From the NCBI GenBank assembly GCA_030063045.1, contig JAQSEB010000020.1:2666001-2730000 (forward strand): a stretch of 64,000 nt of DNA, read 5' to 3'. Positions 57,701 to 64,000 of this stretch are shown piece by piece. The notes beneath the pieces are model-generated. The model worked only from the letters and a program-made list of their open reading frames with translations, was not told where the DNA came from and ran no database searches. The translations under genes and the position numbers were made by a program. This DNA is from Pratylenchus scribneri. Lineage: Eukaryota > Nematoda > Chromadorea > Rhabditida > Pratylenchidae. Numbering within the stretch: the stretch's first letter is position 1; each line of letters begins with the position of its first letter.

Positions 57701-60700
57701 AATTATGCCTCAATTTGGAACATTTTAAAATGGAAGGAAAATTTAAAGAGGATTTTGGGAATGAATTCGTAAAAAGTTTGACTGGATAAAACTTAATTTA
57801 TGAACTTTATCCAAATGTACGAATTTTGTTCTTTTTTTTTAATAATGGGGGGGAATATGACGGATTTAAATTCTAAAATGGAATGGCAACAAAAAATCCC
57901 CTTTCCCTACTAATTCCAATGGATGCTTCGCTCAATTCCATTCATTTCCTGTCCAATTCCACTAATTTGTTGCTGTCATTTTCATTGGAATAAAATGTTT
58001 GGTTGCCATTTTCCCCTTCAATCCCACAAAATTGGCAGCTTTTCCTTTCAATTTTGAAACAAAAATGCGACAAAAGGGCGGCCATTTTTATGTTTTTGCG
58101 TAAATTAAAGGGGGAATTAGTCGGAGAGAGGAGGGGGACTCAGGTGGCACAAAAATTATTGGGTGCAAAATGGAGGAAATGATAGGCTGGCAATTTGGAA
58201 ACGCAACAAACATTCCACCCTCTTTTGGACTTTAATAATTCATCATGGGTTGGGGACGACATATTTCCTGGTATAAAGGGAGGAGGACATCTTCGGCGGG
58301 AAAAAATCATTTCTTCGAATTAAAAATTGAAATTCCTCAAAATATTGGGGGTGGGACAATTTGGCAGTGATTCAATCTGTTTAAGGGACAATGATGAAGG
58401 GAAAGAAGAATGCGCATGGTATATAATGGAATGTTGGCCAAACGAAATTGTGCACTTTATTTAAGGGAATATGCTCTCCGAGGGAATTGGGGGATTGCCA
58501 GGAAAACATGTGGGGGACTTCATTCTTCTCTTTTGGTTTGTTTAAATTTTAAAAATTTTGGGGAAAGAGGATGTGGAAATTAGGAATTGGTTACCCTTTT
58601 GGTTATTGCAACATTTTCCTTTTTATTCAATTCATTTGGAAATTTTTGGACTTTTTCCAGTAATTTGGCCAAATTTGACCATTTTTGGAAGGTCAAATGG
58701 CCAGAGGCAAAAAATGAGTGGAGTGGAGGAGGGGATTAAAAATTGGAAGAAGGAATTAAAAAATGAATGAACATTTTTGGATGAAAAATTTAAAAAGGAA
58801 TTAATGAACAGGAAATGAATTGAATTGATGGACTTCAAATGTTGGAAGGGGATTAAGAATGTTGGCCACATTTTTACGCAAATTGGAAATGACTTAAAAA
58901 TTGTGAATTGAATTTTTGAACCAGACAATTTGCTTCTCTTTTTAGGATGTTTTATTTTATTCCATTTTTATTTGTTTCAATTTTAGTAACAAATTCACAT
59001 AAAAATTGGACTCCAAAATATTCTATTTTCTACATTTCATTTTCCCATATAAATTGATCCAGTACTCTTTTTTTATTTATTTTAATATTCAAAATAACTT
59101 ATTCGAAAAGTCAGACTAAGAAAAAAACCCAACAAATAATCCCCAAACAATGGATTACAGTGAAAATGAGTAAAAATGAAGAGGAAATATGCAATTTTGG
59201 CAAAGGTAAAGAAATGATTTGTTCGGGGAATTTGGCCCTAAAATGGCACTTTTATTGTCATTTATTATTGACAATTGTGAGAATTTTAAATGGGCAGATT
59301 GTTTTTTCCGGTCAAAATTAAGAAAAACAATATTGAGGGAATTGGAAAATTGGGAATTAATATTTTTAAAGGAAAATGTGTTCCAATTCCAAATGCCATC
59401 CAATTTTGGGGAACAAAATGTGAAAGAAAGGAAGATGGATCAAATTGTATATTGAAAGCAATTCATTCATTCATCCGTGCAATTTTGTGGGGAAATGCGG
59501 AGAATGACGCCAATTTTGGAATTGGATGGAACAAACCGACCATTTTGGCCCATCCAAAGCACAAAAATAATAATTGAAGAATGAAAATGGTAGAAAGAAG
59601 ATTGGGCCAAGGAAAAATTTATTGGATTAATTCAAAGACACTCCTTCGGCCACAAAAATATATTAAAATTGATCATTAATATTATTTGATTGTGGACATT
59701 GTGCAAATGTCCAATTTTTGAGGAGAAATTTGAGATGAAAATGTTTGCAATTTTGGGTGGGAATATTGAATATACAAGTTGAAGAAGGAATCAATTGGCA
59801 CAAAAGTGAATTGAATTGAAAATAGGCCAATGGTCATTTTCATTTTTGGCACTGGGAAAATTCACATAAAATTGCGCAAATGGAAACAATTGAATATTCC
59901 ATTCAAATACATTGATTTGGGACTAAAGAACAAATTGGCGGTGGGGAAAAAGAAGGAAGGAATTGGGTTTAGGGTTTAAAGAGTTGGCCCAAAAATGGGT
60001 TATTGGCCAGAGGAAAATCGATGGACTGAGGAAAATGCTAATTTAGACCACAAAAAAGTGTTCCTTTCTTAGATTTGGGTAACCCCAAAGGGAGGAATGG
60101 AAGTTATGCCAGTGATTTTTGGGGCGGAAATAAATTGAAAGGCAAATAAAATGGAAACAATACAAAAAAAAAGGGAAAAGAAATGGTTGAAACTGCCATG
60201 GGGAAAAGTGGCCATGCGGAATGAGCCAAAAAGAAGTAGGGAAAAGGTGTGGAGTGGAGGGAATATGCATGAATAATGAACTTGTGACTTTGGAAGATGA
60301 GCATCACAAATGGAGAACAATGGTGGCACATTCTCACATTTTGTGGCCAAAAATGCCAATATGGGAGGAGATGGGGATTTTGGTTTAGTGAAGAGGATAT
60401 ATGGATGGATGGATGGGATTATTCCTTGAGAAGGTATTGCGAATTTTTGGGAGATAAAATCCAACTCATTGAAATGAATAACAACTTTTGGGGGTGGAAT
60501 TGGTAATATGGATGAATATGAATATGGAATGGAGAAAGTGCAACAAAAATGAATTGGATGGATGGATGGAGGGGAATGTTGAAACTTGGAAGCCAAATGA
60601 AGGAATGAATGGATGTTGGATGGCATCATGGGACAAAAGTCATTTATTTTGATAATTTAATTTGGAAATGTAAATTGATTTAGAAGTTAAAGGAGATTTG

Positions 60701-63700
60701 CTTATTGTATTGAAATGCAACTAATTTTTTGTAAAAATTATGTATCCTACAGGATAAGTGGGCGGAATTGTGTGAATTTTGCCTTAAATAAATTCATTTT
60801 TGGGTGTAAATTTGCACAAAAATATTCATTTCTATTTCCCTTTTTGGCCACACCCTCAATTTTGCAAATGAATTTGGGGGAATAATTCAATAAATAAAGT
60901 GGACTAAAATTATAAAGAATATTCGTAAAATTGGCATTTTTACCTCATAAATGCCATTTTTATAGAAAAAGAGCATTAATCTATTAAAATTTTAAAGGAA
61001 TGTTAGATTTTGATTGGATAATTGGAGACATTTTGGGCATTTATTATGAAATATTTGGGTGTGGCAAATGTCCAATGGTAACACAGAAATTCAATAATCT
61101 TTTTGAGTTTGGTGGTTAAAAATGGAAGAAATAGAAAAAGTGTGAACACCTTCCTGAATTTTTGAAATTAAGAAAACAAAAGAATTTTTTAAAAAAATGA
61201 TTTTTGAACTTTTTAAGGAGAAAATAAATAAAAATGAATATTTTGATTGTATTAAAATATGGAAAAATTGGCATAAATTAAAGTAATAAAATTGTACCCG
61301 GATTTGGGAAAATTATAGACTTATTCACTTTTTTGGTGGAGAATAAAATGTTATGGGAATATTTTTGCCAGGTCCTCGATTGAACAGTTGCAGAAGAAAT
61401 ATCATCAAAGAAATAATAATGAATATTATATATGCGATAATATTAATATTTTGGACAATTTAAAGGATGGAGAAAAATGAAATTTTAATTAAATTTAAGT
61501 ATTATTGAAGACCAGCAGTGGGAAAGGCCTATAGTTTTTTTTGAAAATGTATAAAAATATTTGAATTAATCCTTTGTCTTAAATTTCCTTTTGTGTGCCG
61601 TACAAATCCATTAATTCCATTAATGCAAAATGATCCGCCCTGCGGGCACAAATTCCCCCTTCCTTTCCTCTTTAATTTAAATTCATTCCTTTCATCTTTT
61701 CATTCTAATTTAAATCTACCTTTCATTTGGATTGGCCATGGATGGATTCCCCCCAATATATTCAACTAAAATGGAAAGGATGTGGAATTTTAGGTGGATG
61801 GCCAAAATGTCTCGATGCGCATCTTTTTTCCATGTTTTACTCCACCAAGGTTGGCATTTGAGTTGGAATTACTGAAATGAATAAATGGACATGGAAATGA
61901 ATAGATGGGCGAGGGTGGAATTTGGAGGAAATAAGATGGATTACAGTGTAAATAAAATTGGCGGAAAAAATGTTACAAAATTAGTGGGGGAGGAAATTTT
62001 GTCGAAAAAAAAGTAAAATTGGCCAAAACTCAAAGAATAAATTTTTTGAAAATCCAAACCGAATTGAATTGAAAGGCGGAAATGGAAAAGAACAAGGAAC
62101 ATGGATTTAAGGGAATGAATGGGATGGATGGATGATTGGAGCCAATTTATGGCCAAATTTGGATGATTTATAAAGGGAAAAGAGTTGCATAATATATTGA
62201 AGAAAAAATTGCATATAGGATTTCAAGAAATACGTAAAATGGAATATATTTTAACGGGTTTTAAAATGAGGGTGAAACCCTTTTTGCGGATTATATGTTT
62301 GTCGTCTAGACAGCAGCAGAGGTGGTCAAATTGTGCATTTTTAATTTTTGTAAATGGATATTATTGAATTATGCAAAATGGGAAAATTATCCAAGAAAAT
62401 GGTCCAAAATTGCAACATAAATTTAATTTAAATCATTTTTGATTAAAACACAAAAAATTGAATAAAATGGATGGGAAATTCTAATTAGTTCTTTGCTCTG
62501 TTGCATAAAATTGTCCATTTTTCCCATTTTGAATTCTTCATATTCCCAGCCAACTATTTTTGAGACATTTTTGTTGCTTTTTTTCATCATTGACCGTGAT
62601 TTCGTCCGTTCCCCTCTAATCCAATTGTTCCGAATGGCTTAAATTCCATTTTTTGGTGAATGACAAAAGAGGAAATTGTTTGAGAATGGCCTTAATCTTT
62701 GCTACAATGTTTTTTTGTCAGAGAAAATTGAGAAGTGATTTTTGGGTGGTGAAAATAAATGAAATGTCAAACAATTTAGGGGATAACAAAAAGTTGAAGG
62801 AAAAAGGCGTAAAATTAACATTGTTAGAGGCAAATTCAATTCCGAAACCGACCATCCATTTACATTTTTCATTCCTTTTTCTACTTTTGCTTTCAATTCA
62901 ATTTTCAATTCTGCCCCTTTTTATGCCCCATTAAAAAGCATCGAAGGCGCAAATTTTGGTTAGAATTTCAAATGAAATACTTTTCTAGAAAATGAACTAA
63001 AAATTGGAAAATATTTTTCGATTTTGGTATTTTGTTTCTGTTTTGTTTCTGTTTTGTGGCCACTCAATTATGTCCAAAATTGAGGTGGATGGAAAATATG
63101 TGTTAAGGATGTTGGGGGCGGAGGTGAACAATTTTCGGTACAAAAAGATTCTATTATGGCCAAAAATGGTCCAAAAATTCATTTAACTTAAAATATTTGG
63201 CATAATTTATTTGGAGGGATATTTCCAATTCTGAAAGGACATTTTCCTCCAATTCATTCAAAGGCACAAAATAATATTGGCCCATTGAAAATGGCATTCT
63301 GGATGGCCGATCCATTCCATTTCATTTCAATTTGGAATTCGTCTTTTCCCACAACAAAATTGAGACCATCCTCTGTCCATGGAGGAGAGGGAGGCCATTT
63401 TGGGTGGAAATGGTTTGAAAATGGAGAGAATGGCATCCTTTTTGAATGCCACACTCTCAACCATTTCTGGTTTGGTCCAACAATCCCAAAAAGCATCCAT
63501 TCTCTTTTCCCATTGAATTCACAGTTGGCCTTTTCAAAAACAGACCTAAAAATGTATTTTGGATGGTTTTAAACCTATTTCAATGGGAAATACTGCGGAA
63601 ATGGAAAGGGTGATATATTTGAGGGGAAATTTTGAACAATGGCCATAAAATGGATTTTGGATGGATTTGAATGTGGATTTTGGATGATATCAAATGGAAA

Positions 63701-64000
63701 AGATGAATTTTGGTAGAAGAATCCCTATTAAGTTTAATGAGGAGATTATTCCCTTAATTTCGGGATTATTTTCATCAAACTTGGCATCTATTTGGCCATA
63801 AAATTATGATAAAAATGTTTTGATTGGTTCAATGGAGAATTTGTTCATTTTTTGCTGAATTCTAAATAAAAATAACATCCAATTCCCTCTTCCAAATTTA
63901 AATACTGAAAAGGCTAAATTAAGCCAAAAATGTGCAAAAAAGGCAAGGAAAGAATGGATGGATGTGCTTTGAATATCCCATCGAGAATATTGCATTTTTA
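54739..64000. other. 9-kb region without a supportable gene
   Basis: AT-rich, and broadly purine-rich on the + strand (AAATTGGAA, GGAATGGAT, GGGGAAA strings), with a 12-G run at 57211-57222. Open frames of 60-186 codons occur on both strands but I find no chain of phase-compatible exons, no domain and no signal peptide. It is upstream of the minus-strand GPCR and may hold its promoter and 5' exons. Confidence 0.5.

Noticed and set aside
60069..60629. 186-codon minus-strand frame
   Set aside because: His/Pro/Phe/Ser-rich translation typical of pyrimidine-rich DNA; no domain, and no adjoining exons.
1..64000. tRNA, rRNA or spliced-leader RNA genes
   Set aside because: I saw no convincing cloverleaf with A and B boxes, no rRNA segment and no SL1 sequence. 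A covariance-model search would be decisive.

Overview
The window is nuclear DNA from a nematode. The evidence is a cuticle collagen with the nematode N-terminal domain, a Rho1/RhoA GTPase, SUR-8/SOC-2, an HLH-30/TFEB-type bHLH-zip factor, a two-pore (TWK-type) potassium channel, an FMRFamide-receptor-like GPCR, a ShKT-domain secreted peptide, very short introns (mostly 40-55 bp) ending in TTTTAG or TTTCAG, and several AG-ATG junctions that look like trans-splice acceptors. Seven of about 91 introns I can place use a GC donor instead of GT. Frequent GC-AG introns have been reported for cyst nematodes (Globodera), so a plant-parasitic tylenchid is a reasonable guess, but the species is not provable here.

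Layout, left half (0-26 kb). Genes on the + strand are two tandem Gly-rich secreted peptides (0.35-1.65 kb), a ShKT peptide (2.0-2.4 kb), a K2P channel whose two selectivity filters both lack the usual Thr (3.2-4.7 kb), a minisatellite of about 34 bp (5.2-6.0 kb), an unrecognised 163-aa protein (6.4-7.0 kb), a small secreted Cys protein (7.7-8.1 kb), two tandem tetraspanins (10.4-12.8 kb), a 29-bp minisatellite (13.25-13.9 kb), a cuticle collagen (14.7-16.2 kb), a Cys/Ala-rich secreted peptide (16.8-17.1 kb), a large M1 aminopeptidase with a charged insertion (20.2-24.9 kb), a near-perfect hairpin (25.2 kb) and a second array of the same 29-bp repeat (25.4-26.2 kb).

Right half (26-64 kb). HLH-30/TFEB is on the + strand (29.8-32.9 kb). 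SUR-8 (34.1-38.0 kb) and RHO-1 (41.1-42.0 kb) are on the minus strand. A hAT-type MITE with an exact 8-bp target duplication lies at 45.0-45.6 kb. A small unrecognised gene (46.4-46.7 kb) is on the minus strand, a PAN-domain extracellular protein with a poly-Ser linker (47.9-51.4 kb) on the + strand, and a neuropeptide-type GPCR (51.7-54.7 kb) on the minus strand. The last 9 kb hold no gene I can support.

There is no operon-like functional theme. Secreted, cuticle and membrane proteins dominate, with three conserved regulators (RHO-1, SUR-8, HLH-30). Long 5' flanks tend to be pyrimidine-rich in the sense direction of the gene they precede, which is visible on both strands. All gene models were built by hand from reading-frame and splice-phase consistency; exon junctions are predictions, not transcript evidence.
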